Shown here: one piece after another, positions 50,403 to 59,105 of the stretch
Layout: each line of letters begins with the position of its first letter
How positions within the stretch are numbered: position 1 is the first letter of the stretch
Assembly: GCF_010550245.1 (NCBI RefSeq)
Contig: NZ_JAAGLU010000039.1
Coordinates: 47,519-111,518, forward strand
Source: Streptomyces sp. SID12501
GTDB taxonomy: Bacteria; Actinomycetota; Actinomycetes; Streptomycetales; Streptomycetaceae
Direction of reading: 5' to 3'
Length of the DNA stretch: 64,000 nucleotides
Notes under the pieces: model-generated
Database searches by the model: none
The model's input: the letters and a program-made list of their open reading frames with translations, nothing else
What the model was told of the DNA's origin: nothing
Program-made: the position numbers and the translations under genes

Positions 50403-51074
50403 TCAGGCGGCCAGAACGGCCAACGGGCGCTCGTTCAGGGCCTCCTCGGACGCGGACTCCGCCGCCGCCTGGTTCTCGGCCTCCTTGAGCAGGCCGACGA
50501 GGGTCGCGCGGGCCCGGGCCACGCGTGAACGCACCGTCCCCACAGGGCAGTCGCTGACCTCGGCCGCCTCCGCGTAGGGCAGCCCCATCAGTTGCGTGAG
50601 GACGAACGCCTCACGCCGCTCGTCGGGCAGCGCGGCCAGCAGGTCGAGGAGCGCGACCCCGTCGTCGAAGCCGGGCAGCCCGCGCGGCTGGGCCAGTTCG
50701 ACGGTCAGCCGCCAGTCCTCCGTGTCGTACAGCCGGGGCCGGGCGGCGGCGTACCGGAAACTGTCGATCACCGCGCGCCGCGCGATGGACATCAGCCAGG
50801 AGCGGGCCGAGGACCGGCCCTCGAACCGGTGCAGGCTGCCGAGCGCCCGCAGGAACGTGTCCTGGGCGAGGTCGTCTGCGGCCTGCGGATCGGCGCAGAG
50901 ACGGGCGACGTACCGCACCACATCGCGGTGCAGGGCGCCGACGAAGCGTTCGACGGCGACCGGATCGCCACCACGGGCGGCGAGCGCCCAGGCGGTTATC
51001 GACTCGTCGGCCGAGAGGGCCGGGACGGTCGGGAGGGTCGAGACGGTCGGGGCGGGGAGTACAGGAGTGATCAC
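50403..51074 (-). CDS. ECF-type RNA polymerase sigma factor
   Basis: A 223-residue extracytoplasmic-function sigma factor. Region 2: FVGALHRDVVRYVARLCADP, QAADDLAQDTFLRALGSLHR and FEGRSSARSWLMSIARRAVI (conserved 2.1-2.4). Region 4: LLAALPDERREAFVLTQLMG, LPYAEAAEVSDCPVGTVRSR. GTG 51074 follows GAAGGA at 7 nt; an upstream ATG at 51095 has a weaker site. No anti-sigma factor with a zinc (HxxxCxxC) motif adjoins. The downstream-encoded membrane protein at 51304 is a possible partner. Confidence 0.93.
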   Translation of the reverse strand: MITPVLPAPTVSTLPTVPALSADESITAWALAARGGDPVAVERFVGALHRDVVRYVARLCADPQAADDLAQDTFLRALGSLHRFEGRSSARSWLMSIARRAVIDSFRYAAARPRLYDTEDWRLTVELAQPRGLPGFDDGVALLDLLAALPDERREAFVLTQLMGLPYAEAAEVSDCPVGTVRSRVARARATLVGLLKEAENQAAAESASEEALNERPLAVLAA

Positions 51075-51303
51075 CTGGTGTCCTTCTCGGATCATCCGGA
51101 ATCCGGCAGGGCGGCCCACGGACGCGATGCGAGGCAGCGCGAGGCAAGGGCGGCGCGATGCGCGAGAGGTGGGCGCACGCCGCTACCGGCAGGGGGAGGA
51201 CGGCCGTCCGCGTGGGTGGGTACGGCCGAGGCCCGGGGCTCCTGCGGAGGACGGCGCCGAGTGCGTCGGCGCCACCTGGAGCGGTCCCGGGGAACCAGCT
51301 GTC

Positions 51304-51987
51304 TCAGACGACAGCGATCGCCGTCGGCGGGCCCCGGGAAGTGATCGCGTGGACGAGCGGGAGCAGCCGCGGCGCCCGGTCCGAGCCGCCGCGCCGCAGG
51401 TGCGGACGGGGGCGGTCCGGCGTCGCGGGCAGCGCGAGGGCCAGCCGCAGCGGAGCGGCCAGCCGACCGGCCACCGCCCGCAGGATGCGGAACGCGGCCC
51501 GTTCGCCGTACGCCAGCCACAGACCGCACAGCAGCGCGGCGAGCGTGTGGGCGGCGAGCATGCCGTACGAGGACGACAGGACGTCCATGCCGTGGCCGCC
51601 GCGAGTCAGGCGACCCACGCCCGCACCCATGTCCATGCCGGTGCCGGTGCTCGTGCCGGTGTGGGCCATGTCCATGGAGTCCATCGCCGTGTCGGCGGAA
51701 CCCGTGCCCGTACCCGTACCCGTACCCGTACTCGCGCTCCGGGTGAGCGAGAACGCCGAGTGGAGCGCGCCCTGGGCGACGACCACCACGCCCACCACCA
51801 GCGGGAGTCCGCGCTCGCGGCCGGTCAGGCACCAGCCCGCGCCGCCCGTGACCAGGGCCCCGGCGGCCAGCGTCCACCAGGCGACGGTGGCGCCGGACAT
51901 CAGCGCGTGACCGAGGGCGGCGAGCAGCACACAGACGGCGGCGAACACCGCGGCCCGTAGCGTGCGCGTACCCCACCCGGCAGTCAT
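51304..51987 (-). CDS. membrane protein with Met/His/Asp-rich loop
   Basis: A 227-residue protein with four or five predicted membrane helices (RAAVFAAVCVLLAALGHALM, VAWWTLAAGALVTGGAGWCL, LPLVVGVVVVAQGALHSAFS, MLAAHTLAALLCGLWLAYGE). A large loop between helices 3 and 4 is built from Thr-Gly repeats and MDSMDMAHTG/MDMG segments. Met/His/Asp-rich loops often bind copper or other metals. The loop DNA holds a CCCGTA hexamer tandem (51701-51730), so its length may vary. Start ATG 51987. It precedes the sigma factor gene on the same strand with a 229-bp gap. Confidence 0.7.
   Translation of the reverse strand: MTAGWGTRTLRAAVFAAVCVLLAALGHALMSGATVAWWTLAAGALVTGGAGWCLTGRERGLPLVVGVVVVAQGALHSAFSLTRSASTGTGTGTGTGSADTAMDSMDMAHTGTSTGTGMDMGAGVGRLTRGGHGMDVLSSSYGMLAAHTLAALLCGLWLAYGERAAFRILRAVAGRLAAPLRLALALPATPDRPRPHLRRGGSDRAPRLLPLVHAITSRGPPTAIAVV
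51701..51730. repeat. hexamer tandem repeat inside the membrane protein gene
   Basis: Five CCCGTR units (one CCCGTG, four CCCGTA) in frame, encoding the Thr-Gly repeat on the minus strand. In-frame hexamers allow length change without frameshift. Confidence 0.85.
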
Positions 51988-52236
51988 AACGGCCCACATC
52001 CTCCCATCCGGCGCTCGAACGTCACTGGCAGGTACGCAAAGTACCGATCAACGGTTCGGCGGGGTACCCCCGGCCGACCGGTGGGGCACCACGGGACATC
52101 CGGCGGACGCCTCGTCCGACCTGCGGGTTCCCGGTCCGGACGCGTGACGCGGAGGGCTTCTGCGCCGAAGTCCGGCCCTCACACTCAGATCGAACCCACA
52201 GTTCCTGTCAGCACCGCCGACACGCCTCGGGCACGT

Positions 52237-52252
52237 TTTGAACGCGTTCAAA
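52237..52252. promoter_or_regulatory. perfect 16-bp palindrome upstream of epimerase gene
   Basis: TTTGAACGCGTTCAAA is a perfect palindrome about 50 bp before ATG 52301, within a 313-bp gap that is otherwise GC-rich. Typical of TetR- or LacI-type operators. No regulator gene of those families adjoins, so it points to a regulator elsewhere. Confidence 0.65.
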
Positions 52253-52300
52253 TATCTGCGCTACTCTCACACCGACACGTTCCGAGCCCCAGGGGGAGCC

Positions 52301-53299
52301 ATGAAGGTAGTCATACCCGGTGGAACCGGTCAGGTGGGTGGCATCCTGAACCGTGCGCTCACCGCCGCGGGTCACGACGTCACCGTCCTGACCCGACGGC
52401 CGGCGCACGACCGGGAGATCGGCTGGGACGGCGAGACGCTGGACGCCTGGACCGAGGCGGTCGACGGCAGCGACGTCGTGATCAACCTGGCGGGCCGCAG
52501 CGTCAGCTGCCGCTACACCCCCGCCAACCTGCGGGCCATGATGGACTCGCGCGTCCGCTCCGCCCGGGTCGTCGGCGAGGCGATCGCGGGCGCCGCGCGG
52601 CCTCCCCGGCTCTGGCTCCAGATGAGCACCGCCACCGTGTACGCCCACCGCTTCGACGCCCCCAACGACGAAGCGACCGGCGTCATCGGCGGCACCGAAC
52701 CCGGCGTTCCGGACTACTGGGCCTACAGCGTCGACATCGCCAGGGCCTGGGAGGGGGCGCAGGAGCAGGCGGCGACCCCCGCCACCCGCAAGGTCGCCCT
52801 ACGGACGGCCATGGTGATGAGCCCGGACCGCGGCGGTGTCCTCGACGTCCTGCTGCGGCTGGCCCGGCTCGGCCTCGGCGGCCCGGTCGCGGGCGGCGCG
52901 CAGTACGTGTCCTGGATCCACGACCACGACTTCGTACGCGCCGTCGAGTTCCTGGCCGCCCGGGACGACCTCACCGGGCCGGTGAACCTCGCCGCTCCCC
53001 ACCCCCTTCCGCAGCGCGCGTTCATGCACGCGCTGCGCGCCGCGTGGGGCGTTCCGGTGGGTCTGCCCGCGACGCGGTGGATGGCGGAGCTGGGCGCGTT
53101 CGCGCTCCGCTCGGACACCGAACTCCTGCTGAAGAGCCGCCGTGTCGTCCCCGGCCGGCTGCTCGACGCGGGCTTCACCTTCGAACACGCCGAGTGGCCG
53201 GAGGCCGCCGCCGACCTCGTACGCCGGGTGCGCGACAGAGCGGGGACGGGCGCCGCGACCCCGGACGCTGCTGTCGACAACGGCCGGTCCGTGCGCTGA
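52301..53299 (+). CDS. TIGR01777-type NAD(P)-dependent epimerase/dehydratase
   Basis: A 332-residue SDR-extended family protein of the YfcH/TIGR01777 type. Rossmann motif VVIPGGTGQVGGIL at residues 3-16; VINLAGRSVSCRYTPANLRA, STATVYAHRFDAPNDE, WAYSVDIARAWEGA and VSWIHDHDFVRAVEFL are family markers; a DUF1731-like C-terminus begins near LPATRWMAELGAFAL. Reaction unknown. GGGGGAG precedes ATG 52301. A perfect palindrome in the promoter suggests tight control. Confidence 0.9.
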   Translation: MKVVIPGGTGQVGGILNRALTAAGHDVTVLTRRPAHDREIGWDGETLDAWTEAVDGSDVVINLAGRSVSCRYTPANLRAMMDSRVRSARVVGEAIAGAARPPRLWLQMSTATVYAHRFDAPNDEATGVIGGTEPGVPDYWAYSVDIARAWEGAQEQAATPATRKVALRTAMVMSPDRGGVLDVLLRLARLGLGGPVAGGAQYVSWIHDHDFVRAVEFLAARDDLTGPVNLAAPHPLPQRAFMHALRAAWGVPVGLPATRWMAELGAFALRSDTELLLKSRRVVPGRLLDAGFTFEHAEWPEAAADLVRRVRDRAGTGAATPDAAVDNGRSVR

Positions 53300-53433
53300 C
53301 GGCGGGCAGCGGACGCCGGACGGCAGACCCGCCGAGGAGCCGCTGTGGAGTGTCGCAAGTGCCCCCTGGTGCGTGGGTCGTCGAGAGCGAGAGGGAAGCT
53401 GGTCTCGACCAACTCTCCCTGGAGGTACGTGAG

Positions 53434-54825
53434 ATGACGAGCCGTCTGCCGCGCCGTACGGTGCTGGGCGGAATGATCGGCGGTGCGGCGCTCGCCGCGG
53501 CCGGCACGGGGGCCGGATCCGCACTGGCCGCAGGACGCGCACCGGGCGCCATCGAGCAAAGGGCCGTCGGCCCGGAGCCGTACGTGCCGGTGGCCGTGGG
53601 CGCCGGAGGCGGGCCCGGCGGGACGGACCGGGTGCATGTCCTGAAGGTCGGCCCCGACGCGGCGACCACCGTCCTCGTACTGGTGCCCGGCATGTTCGGG
53701 GCGGCGAACGACTTCCGGCTGCCGGCCCGTGACCTGGTCGCGGCCGTGCCGGGGTTGCAGGTGTGGGCCCTCGACCGGCGGGAGGAGAACCTCGCCGACC
53801 GGACGGGATTCACCGGCCCGGACCCCCTCTCCTACTACCTGAACGGCCACTACCGCACCCAGGACCCTGCCGCCTCCCCCTTCGCCGCGCACTGGGGCCT
53901 GCCCCTGACGCTCGCCGATCTCCGGGCCGTCGTCCGGTCGGCGGGGCGCGGTGGCCGGCGCGTGGTGCTCGGCGGTCACTCCTGGGGAGCGACGACCGCG
54001 ATGGCGTACGCGGCCTGGGACTTCGACGGCTGCCCCGGCCACCGGGACCTCGCGGGGCTCGTGGTCGTCGACGGCGGTGTGCTCGGGGCGTTCGACGGCA
54101 CGGGCGAGCCGGTCCTCGACTCGCCGGACGAGGTACGGGAGCGGCTGGCGGCCATCGACGCCGGGGCGGTCTTCGACCTGACCCTGAGCGGCGTGGGGCT
54201 CGGCAGCCGCGCGGAGAGCACCCAGATCTGGTACCAGCTCGCCGGCCACTACGCCCTCCACGACCCCGACGGCGTCTCCGTCCTCCAGCCCCGCCTGCCC
54301 GACGCCCTGCGCCTGCCGTACACCGTCACCAACGCGGGTCTGCTGGGCTTCTTCGTGGACGCGGGCTTCGGCTGGCCGAACTCCATCAGCGTGCACTCGG
54401 GACACCTCGCCGGCAGCGGGGACGTACGCGGCTGGGTCGACGCCGGGATCACGCCGATAAGCCGGGTCGCGGCGGCGTACGCCGGTCCGGTGCCGGCCGT
54501 GTGGGAGTGGTACTGGCCCGCCCGGCTCTCCGTCGACCTCGACGTCGCGGACGCCTACACCGACACCCCGCTCACCCGCTCCCTCGGCCTGCGGCTGCAC
54601 CACGCCGACCGTCTCGACGTACCCCTGTACGCCTTCGGGACGAGCTACGCCAAGGGCACGATCGAGGAGGCGGCGCGCAAGGTGGTGGCCGGTTCCCGTA
54701 TCCCGTACGCCGCATACGAGACCGACACCGGCATGAACCACCTCGACCCGCTCTTCGCGGCCCCGGCCCACAACACCCTGACGCGGACGCTGGCGGAGTT
54801 CCTGAAGGGGTCGGGGGCGCGCTGA
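53434..54825 (+). CDS. Tat-exported alpha/beta hydrolase
   Basis: A 463-residue hydrolase. The N-terminus MTSRLPRRTVLGGMIGGAAL carries a twin-arginine motif (RRTVLGG) followed by an Ala/Gly-rich hydrophobic stretch and an ALAAG cleavage region, so Tat export is likely. The nucleophile elbow is VLGGHSWGATTAMAYA near residue 185, with LVPGMFGAANDFR as oxyanion loop and ETDTGMNHLDPLF holding the probable His. GGAGG lies 8 nt before ATG 53434. Substrate unknown; extracellular ester hydrolysis is likely. A perfect hairpin follows at 54841. Confidence 0.87.
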   Translation: MTSRLPRRTVLGGMIGGAALAAAGTGAGSALAAGRAPGAIEQRAVGPEPYVPVAVGAGGGPGGTDRVHVLKVGPDAATTVLVLVPGMFGAANDFRLPARDLVAAVPGLQVWALDRREENLADRTGFTGPDPLSYYLNGHYRTQDPAASPFAAHWGLPLTLADLRAVVRSAGRGGRRVVLGGHSWGATTAMAYAAWDFDGCPGHRDLAGLVVVDGGVLGAFDGTGEPVLDSPDEVRERLAAIDAGAVFDLTLSGVGLGSRAESTQIWYQLAGHYALHDPDGVSVLQPRLPDALRLPYTVTNAGLLGFFVDAGFGWPNSISVHSGHLAGSGDVRGWVDAGITPISRVAAAYAGPVPAVWEWYWPARLSVDLDVADAYTDTPLTRSLGLRLHHADRLDVPLYAFGTSYAKGTIEEAARKVVAGSRIPYAAYETDTGMNHLDPLFAAPAHNTLTRTLAEFLKGSGAR

Positions 54826-54840
54826 GGAAAGGAAACCTGC

Positions 54841-54870
54841 CCGGCCGGTTCCACGCGGGGAACCGGCCGG
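54841..54870 (+). terminator. hairpin after Tat-exported hydrolase
   Basis: CCGGCCGGTT (54841-54850) and AACCGGCCGG (54861-54870) are perfect 10-bp arms, 16 nt after the hydrolase stop. Confidence 0.65.
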
Positions 54871-54884
54871 ACCGCCAGAACAGG

Positions 54885-55062
54885 TCAGCTGCTCCAGACC
54901 CCCTGCCGGGCTGTGGTGTCGGCGTACGCGGAGAAGTCCCGGGGAGCCCCGCCCAGCGCCCGCTGAACACCGTCGCTGAGCGAGGCCAGGCCGCCTGGGC
55001 GGACGTGGTCGTACAGGGAGACCGACAACCGCACCCACTCCTCAGCACCCGCGGGTCGCGTT
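54885..55062 (-). pseudogene. C-terminal remnant of an NAD(P)-binding (NmrA/SDR-like) protein
   Basis: The minus strand reads GAEEWVRLSVSLYDHVRPGG, LASLSDGVQRALGGAPRDFS and AYADTTARQGVW before a TGA at 54885-54887. The R-ALG-P-R-DF--YA--TA--GVW pattern is a common C-terminus of NmrA-like NAD(P)-binding proteins. Nothing upstream of 55062 continues it, so only about 55 codons remain. The rest of 54826-55310 holds no recognisable gene. Confidence 0.45.
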
Positions 55063-55310
55063 CGTCGTGGTGCGCTCCTGCAGCAGTCGGAGAGGCCCAG
55101 GCCGACGGCCCGGCCGACGCCGAGGGAGGTGCGTTCATGACTCGGTGCCGGGCCCCGCGGGGAGTGGCGGACAGAAGGACGGTCGATCTGCGGTGGAGAT
55201 CACGGAACACAGGCCCGGAGCGCGGACCGCACCGCGGCGATAACCCGCCAATAACGGCGCCTCCTACCTTCTCAACTGTAGGAAAAGCCGCACCAGAAGG
55301 GGGGTGCCCC

Positions 55311-57170
55311 ATGGAATTCCTGGTCCTAGGGCCGGTGGAGGCTGTACAGGACGGCGAACGGATCGCCCTCTCCGGATCCAAGATTCACACGGTGCTCGCC
55401 GCCATGTTGCTGGCGCAGGACCGGGTCGTGTCCGACGCGCGGCTCAGCTCACTGTTGTGGGGCTGGGATCCGCCGGCGACGGCGAGTGCGCAGATCTACA
55501 CGTACATGTCCCGGTTGCGCAAGCAGTTGGGCGACGAGGCCGACATCGTTCGGCAGCCTCCGGGGTACGTGCTGCGCGCTCCCGGCGCCCTGATCGACCT
55601 GGTCGAGTTCCGGCGGCTGGAGCGGGACGGCCGGCGGGCGCTGGCGGAACGGCGGTTCGAGGAAGCCTCGGAGTCGCTGCGCCGGGCGATGCAGTTATGG
55701 CGGGGGCCGGCGCTCGCGAACGTCACCGAGCACCTGCTCGACGCCGAGCTGGCGCCGCTGGAGGAGGAGCGCATGCTCGCCCTGGAGTCCCGGATCGAGG
55801 CCGATCTGGAGCTGGGGCGGCACGAGCAGGTGACGGCCGACCTGACCGGGCTGGTCGCCGCGTTCCCGGTACGGGAGCGGCTGCGAGCCCAGTTGATGAC
55901 CGCGCTGTACCGGTGCGGCCGACAGGCGGACGCGCTGCAGGCCTACTACGAGGGGCGCGGCGTCCTCGCCGAGCAGCTCGGCATCGATCCCGGCGAGGTG
56001 CTCGGATGGACGTACCAGGCCGTGCTGGGCGGGGAGTTGGGGCTCGGGCGGACCGCCGGAGCGCGAGCCGCGCGGACCGGTCCGGTGCCCTCGATGCTGC
56101 CGGCCTCCGACGGGGAACTCGTCGGACGGCAGCACGAACTGCGGGCGCTGCGGGGGCGGTTGGGGCACGAGGAGCCCGCGCAGCGGCGCATCCTGGTGAC
56201 CGGCATGGCCGGCATCGGCAAGACCGCGCTCGCGGTACGGGCCGCCGCCGAGAACGGGGAGCACTTCCCCGACGGGCTGCTCTTCGCCGAACTCCGTGGC
56301 TCGGACGGCGCCCCACGGGCTCCGCGCGCCGTGCTCGCGCAGTTGCTGCGGGCGCTCGGCGAGAGCGACCCGAACCTGCCGGCGGGCGATCTGGACGAGC
56401 TGGTACGGCTGTACCGGACGCGGACCGCCGGGCGGCGGCTGCTGCTGGTGTTGGACAACGTCTCCGGCGACCGGCAGCTCGCCCCGCTGCTGCCGGCCGG
56501 ACCGGCCGCCGTCCTCATCACCAGCAGGCGGCGGCTGGCCCGGGTGACGGCGGGCGACACGTTCGCGCTGCCGTTGCTGGACGAGGAGGCGGGCCTCGAT
56601 CTGCTGGCCGCCCGCGCTGGGCGGCAGCGGCTGCTGGAGGACCCGGACCGGGCCGAGGACCTGGTGGCGTACTGCGGCGGGCTGCCGCTGGCGCTGGCCA
56701 TCGCGGGCGCCCGGCTGGCGGCCCGGCCGCACTGGACGGCGGCCCGGCTGGCCGCCCGGCTCGCCGACCCCGCCGCCCGGCTGGCCGAACTCGCCTTCGG
56801 CGACCTCGACCTGAGCCGGGTCCTGGGGTCCTCGGTGGAGCAGCTCGGAGCGGTCGAGCGGTCGGTGTTCGGGACGCTGGGCGGAGCGGACGGCGAGCCG
56901 TTCCCCGCGCGGTGGGCCGGGGACCGGCTCGGACTGTCGGAGGACACGGCGGAGAACGCCCTGGAGTCCCTCGTCGACGCCGCGCTCCTCGAACTGTCCG
57001 GACTCGACGACCAGGGACGGCCGTTGTACCACTGCCACGAGCTCGTACGGCTGCTCGCGGCGTCGGCCCCGTGGGAAGCGCGGGAACCGAGGGGGCCTCG
57101 GGAGCAGGCGTCCGCGCTGGCGCTCACGCCCGCGGCTCCACGGGACACGCCGGTCACCGGGGTGGGGTGA
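55311..57170 (+). CDS. AfsR/SARP family regulator with NB-ARC domain
   Basis: A 619-residue Streptomyces antibiotic regulatory protein. The OmpR-like DNA-binding domain spans residues 1-90 (MEFLVLGPVEAVQDGERIAL, LLWGWDPPATASAQIYTYMS, QPPGYVLRAPGALIDLVEFR). A bacterial transcriptional activation domain follows (to about 245; LIEADL-type repeats, YRCGRQADALQAYYEGRGVL). An NB-ARC ATPase has P-loop GMAGIGKTA near residue 297, LLLVLDNVSG as Walker B and YCGGLPLALAIAGARLA. It ends soon after, without the long TPR tail of AfsR. ATG 55311 has AGAAGGGGGG before it. Likely pathway-specific activator for the biosynthetic genes to its right. Confidence 0.93.
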   Translation: MEFLVLGPVEAVQDGERIALSGSKIHTVLAAMLLAQDRVVSDARLSSLLWGWDPPATASAQIYTYMSRLRKQLGDEADIVRQPPGYVLRAPGALIDLVEFRRLERDGRRALAERRFEEASESLRRAMQLWRGPALANVTEHLLDAELAPLEEERMLALESRIEADLELGRHEQVTADLTGLVAAFPVRERLRAQLMTALYRCGRQADALQAYYEGRGVLAEQLGIDPGEVLGWTYQAVLGGELGLGRTAGARAARTGPVPSMLPASDGELVGRQHELRALRGRLGHEEPAQRRILVTGMAGIGKTALAVRAAAENGEHFPDGLLFAELRGSDGAPRAPRAVLAQLLRALGESDPNLPAGDLDELVRLYRTRTAGRRLLLVLDNVSGDRQLAPLLPAGPAAVLITSRRRLARVTAGDTFALPLLDEEAGLDLLAARAGRQRLLEDPDRAEDLVAYCGGLPLALAIAGARLAARPHWTAARLAARLADPAARLAELAFGDLDLSRVLGSSVEQLGAVERSVFGTLGGADGEPFPARWAGDRLGLSEDTAENALESLVDAALLELSGLDDQGRPLYHCHELVRLLAASAPWEAREPRGPREQASALALTPAAPRDTPVTGVG

Positions 57171-57177
57171 GCCGGCC

Positions 57178-57213
57178 GTGTCGCTGTCCCTGTGGCTGTC
57201 GCTGTGCCTGTAC
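57178..57213. repeat. degenerate hexamer tandem (CTGTNN)
   Basis: Six units (GTGTCG, then CTGTCC, CTGTGG, CTGTCG, CTGTGC, CTGTAC) lie directly after the SARP stop. They make a hydrophobic Leu-rich reading on the plus strand that I do not accept as a gene. Confidence 0.6.
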
Positions 57214-57297
57214 GTGGCGCTTCCCGTGTGCGGGTGCCTGTACGCGGTCTCCTGCTCGGCTTCGCTCTCGTACGGGATGTCCGGTGAGCCGGACACG

Positions 57298-57834
57298 TCA
57301 CCACGCGCCGCGAGCGCGGGTGAGGCCGGGCCCGGCCGTCAGCAGGGCCGGGGCGATGATCTCCTGGGCGATCAGCCAGGCGTCGGAGACGACGCGCTCG
57401 CGCGGGGGCCGCGGGGACTGCGTGACGGCCAGCGCGGTGACCGACCAGACCGCGGCCACGGCTGCGGCCGCGCGGACGTGGGGGGTCGGGCGGGCGGGGC
57501 GGATACCGGTGCCCGAGACGTCCATGCGCAGACCGAGTTCGGCGGCCTGGCGGTGCTGCGCGGAACGGGCCGCACCGGCGTCGGGGTGGCCGAACACAGC
57601 TGCCGACAGCGGGTGTTCGTAGGCCGCGCGCACCCAGGTGGAGAACCACAGCCGCTCCCGGTTCTCCCAGCCGCCGGGCGCGGACGGGCCGGGGTCGACG
57701 CGCTGGACGGCCTCGGCGAGGGTGTCGAAGTACGTGGTCAGTTCGGCGGCGGACAGCTGACCTGTGCGGGGCCTACGGAGTGTGGTGTCGAGGTCCGCGC
57801 GACGGGCCGGCGGTGCGACGGATTCCGTGGTCAT
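57298..57834 (-). CDS. hypothetical protein
   Basis: A 178-residue protein starting MTTESVAPPARRADLDTTLR. GRPRTGQLSAAELTTYFDTLA-type text is followed by ENRERLWFSTWVRAAYEHPL, a hydrophobic stretch HVRAAAAVAAVWSVTALAVT and a basic end. One weak membrane helix may exist near residues 120-140. No family recognised. GAGAGAGG lies about 11 nt before ATG 57834. It follows the phosphopantetheinyl transferase gene on the same strand (87-bp gap), so it may be cotranscribed with it. Confidence 0.65.
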   Translation of the reverse strand: MTTESVAPPARRADLDTTLRRPRTGQLSAAELTTYFDTLAEAVQRVDPGPSAPGGWENRERLWFSTWVRAAYEHPLSAAVFGHPDAGAARSAQHRQAAELGLRMDVSGTGIRPARPTPHVRAAAAVAAVWSVTALAVTQSPRPPRERVVSDAWLIAQEIIAPALLTAGPGLTRARGAW

Positions 57835-57921
57835 GATGCGTGACGTCCTCTCTCGGAGTGCGGTCGGAAGTGCGGTCGGAAGTGCGGTCGGAGCCCGGGC
57901 TGCCGGGGGTGGGCCGCCGGG

Positions 57922-58911
57922 TCACGGGCCGGTGGGCGGGTGGAGGTGGACCGGGCCGCGGGCCGCGGGGCCGGCCGCGCGGGCCAGGGCCACCGCGAGA
58001 TGGTCGGAGAGGCGCAGGTCCTCCACCGTCCACTCGGTGGGGCGGCCGATGCCGTGGTGGGTGACGCGCAACGGTCCGTCCTGGTCGGGGCGGGTTTCCA
58101 GCTGGTCCAGCTCCGTGCCGACGAGGCCCACGCCGACTGCCTTGACGACGGCCTCCTTGCGGGTCCAGACCCGGTGGAACGCGGCGTGCCTGGCCGGGCC
58201 CGGCGACCTGGCGTCCAGATGGCGCCGCTCGGCCGCGGTCAGTACGGACCCGGCGAACAGGGTCTCGCGCACCGGGCGCAGCGCCTCCGCGTCCACGCCG
58301 ATGCCGAGGCCGGCACCGACCACGAAGACGCCCCAGCCGGCCGTACGGCTCAGGCTGATCGCCAGCGGGAGCGCGGGGCGCACCAGCATCGGCGGGCCGT
58401 GGTCGTCCGCGCCGCAGCCCGGGCAGCGCCGGTGTCCCAGCCGGGTGGTGGCCGGGGAGATGTCGAGCAGTTCGCCCAGCGCGCGGCGGGCTCCGGCCCG
58501 GGTGCGCACGAACTCGGCGGCGTCCCGCTCGGCGAGCATGCCGAGGGCACGCCGGAACTCCTCCGTGCCCAGCAGCGCGAGGTCGGCGGGGTCGACCCGC
58601 TCGGGGCAGCGCCACCACCACACGTGCGCCTCGCCCCGGGCGATGATCCGGTCGACGGCGGCGGCCGTCATGCCGGCCGCCGGGGCCGCGCCCTGATCGG
58701 CGATACGACCCTCCCCGGGCCGGCCCACCTCGCCGAGCCGGGAGCGCTCGCCGGGCCGGGTCGCACCCGGCGCCCCCTCTCCCTCGGCTGCGTCACCTGG
58801 CCCCGGCCCTCCACTCCCCCGGCCCCGCGCGGTGGTACCCGCGGTGATGCGGGGCTCTTCTTCTGCCCTGCCGGGGGTGTCCGCCCGGCTTCGATCGCGT
58901 GGGAACGTCAT
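57922..58911 (-). CDS. Sfp-type 4'-phosphopantetheinyl transferase
   Basis: A 329-residue PPTase. The signature motifs are present: LGIGVDAEALRPV (Mg ligands GVD-x-E) and FHRVWTRKEAVVKAVGVGL (W-x-x-KEA-x-x-K). The first half holds GARRALGELLDISP and GHRRCPGCGADDHGPPML, the latter a CxxC-like insertion seen in some actinobacterial members. The first 80 residues are Gly/Arg/Pro-rich and may be a disordered extension or mis-assigned start, but AAAGGAG lies 9 nt before ATG 58911. It loads phosphopantetheine onto carrier proteins of nonribosomal peptide or polyketide synthases. Confidence 0.9.
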   Translation of the reverse strand: MTFPRDRSRADTPGRAEEEPRITAGTTARGRGSGGPGPGDAAEGEGAPGATRPGERSRLGEVGRPGEGRIADQGAAPAAGMTAAAVDRIIARGEAHVWWWRCPERVDPADLALLGTEEFRRALGMLAERDAAEFVRTRAGARRALGELLDISPATTRLGHRRCPGCGADDHGPPMLVRPALPLAISLSRTAGWGVFVVGAGLGIGVDAEALRPVRETLFAGSVLTAAERRHLDARSPGPARHAAFHRVWTRKEAVVKAVGVGLVGTELDQLETRPDQDGPLRVTHHGIGRPTEWTVEDLRLSDHLAVALARAAGPAARGPVHLHPPTGP

Positions 58912-59014
58912 GTCCCGCGTCTCCTTTCCGCACCCGTCCGCCGGGGCGACCGGGCTGATTCAGATGTGCTCAGATGTCTATGGTCACTGTTTCCGAGCCT
59001 CCTCCCCGGGGCTA

Positions 59015-59041
59015 TTGACGGCCTATACCGACGCCCATAGG
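59015..59041 (+). promoter_or_regulatory. candidate promoter of the AsnO-like gene
   Basis: TTGACG (59015-59020) and CATAGG (59036-59041) are spaced 15 bp, about 65 bp before ATG 59106, in an AT-enriched stretch. CCCATAGG also occurs on the minus strand in front of the ABC transporter operon (63628-63635). A SARP-activated promoter is possible but no clear heptamer direct repeat is seen. Confidence 0.4.
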
Positions 59042-59105
59042 GGCGCGATAGGCCTGGCTTCCAGAATTGCCCGGGAAATTGCCGACAACCTGAGGAATCT
59101 TTCCT

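Noticed and set aside
52723..55038. Long minus-strand frame opposite the epimerase and Tat-exported hydrolase
   Set aside because: Shadow of two recognisable plus-strand genes; the NmrA-like remnant at 54885 is in a different frame.
55695..57649. Minus-strand frames opposite the SARP gene
   Set aside because: Low-complexity Arg/Ser/Ala composition and overlap with an intact regulator with DNA-binding, BTAD and NB-ARC motifs.
57178..57843. Plus-strand frame beginning with a Leu-rich, signal-like segment after the SARP gene
   Set aside because: The hydrophobic start is produced by a CTGTNN hexamer tandem. It lacks a ribosome binding site and runs antisense to the more protein-like 57298-57834 gene.
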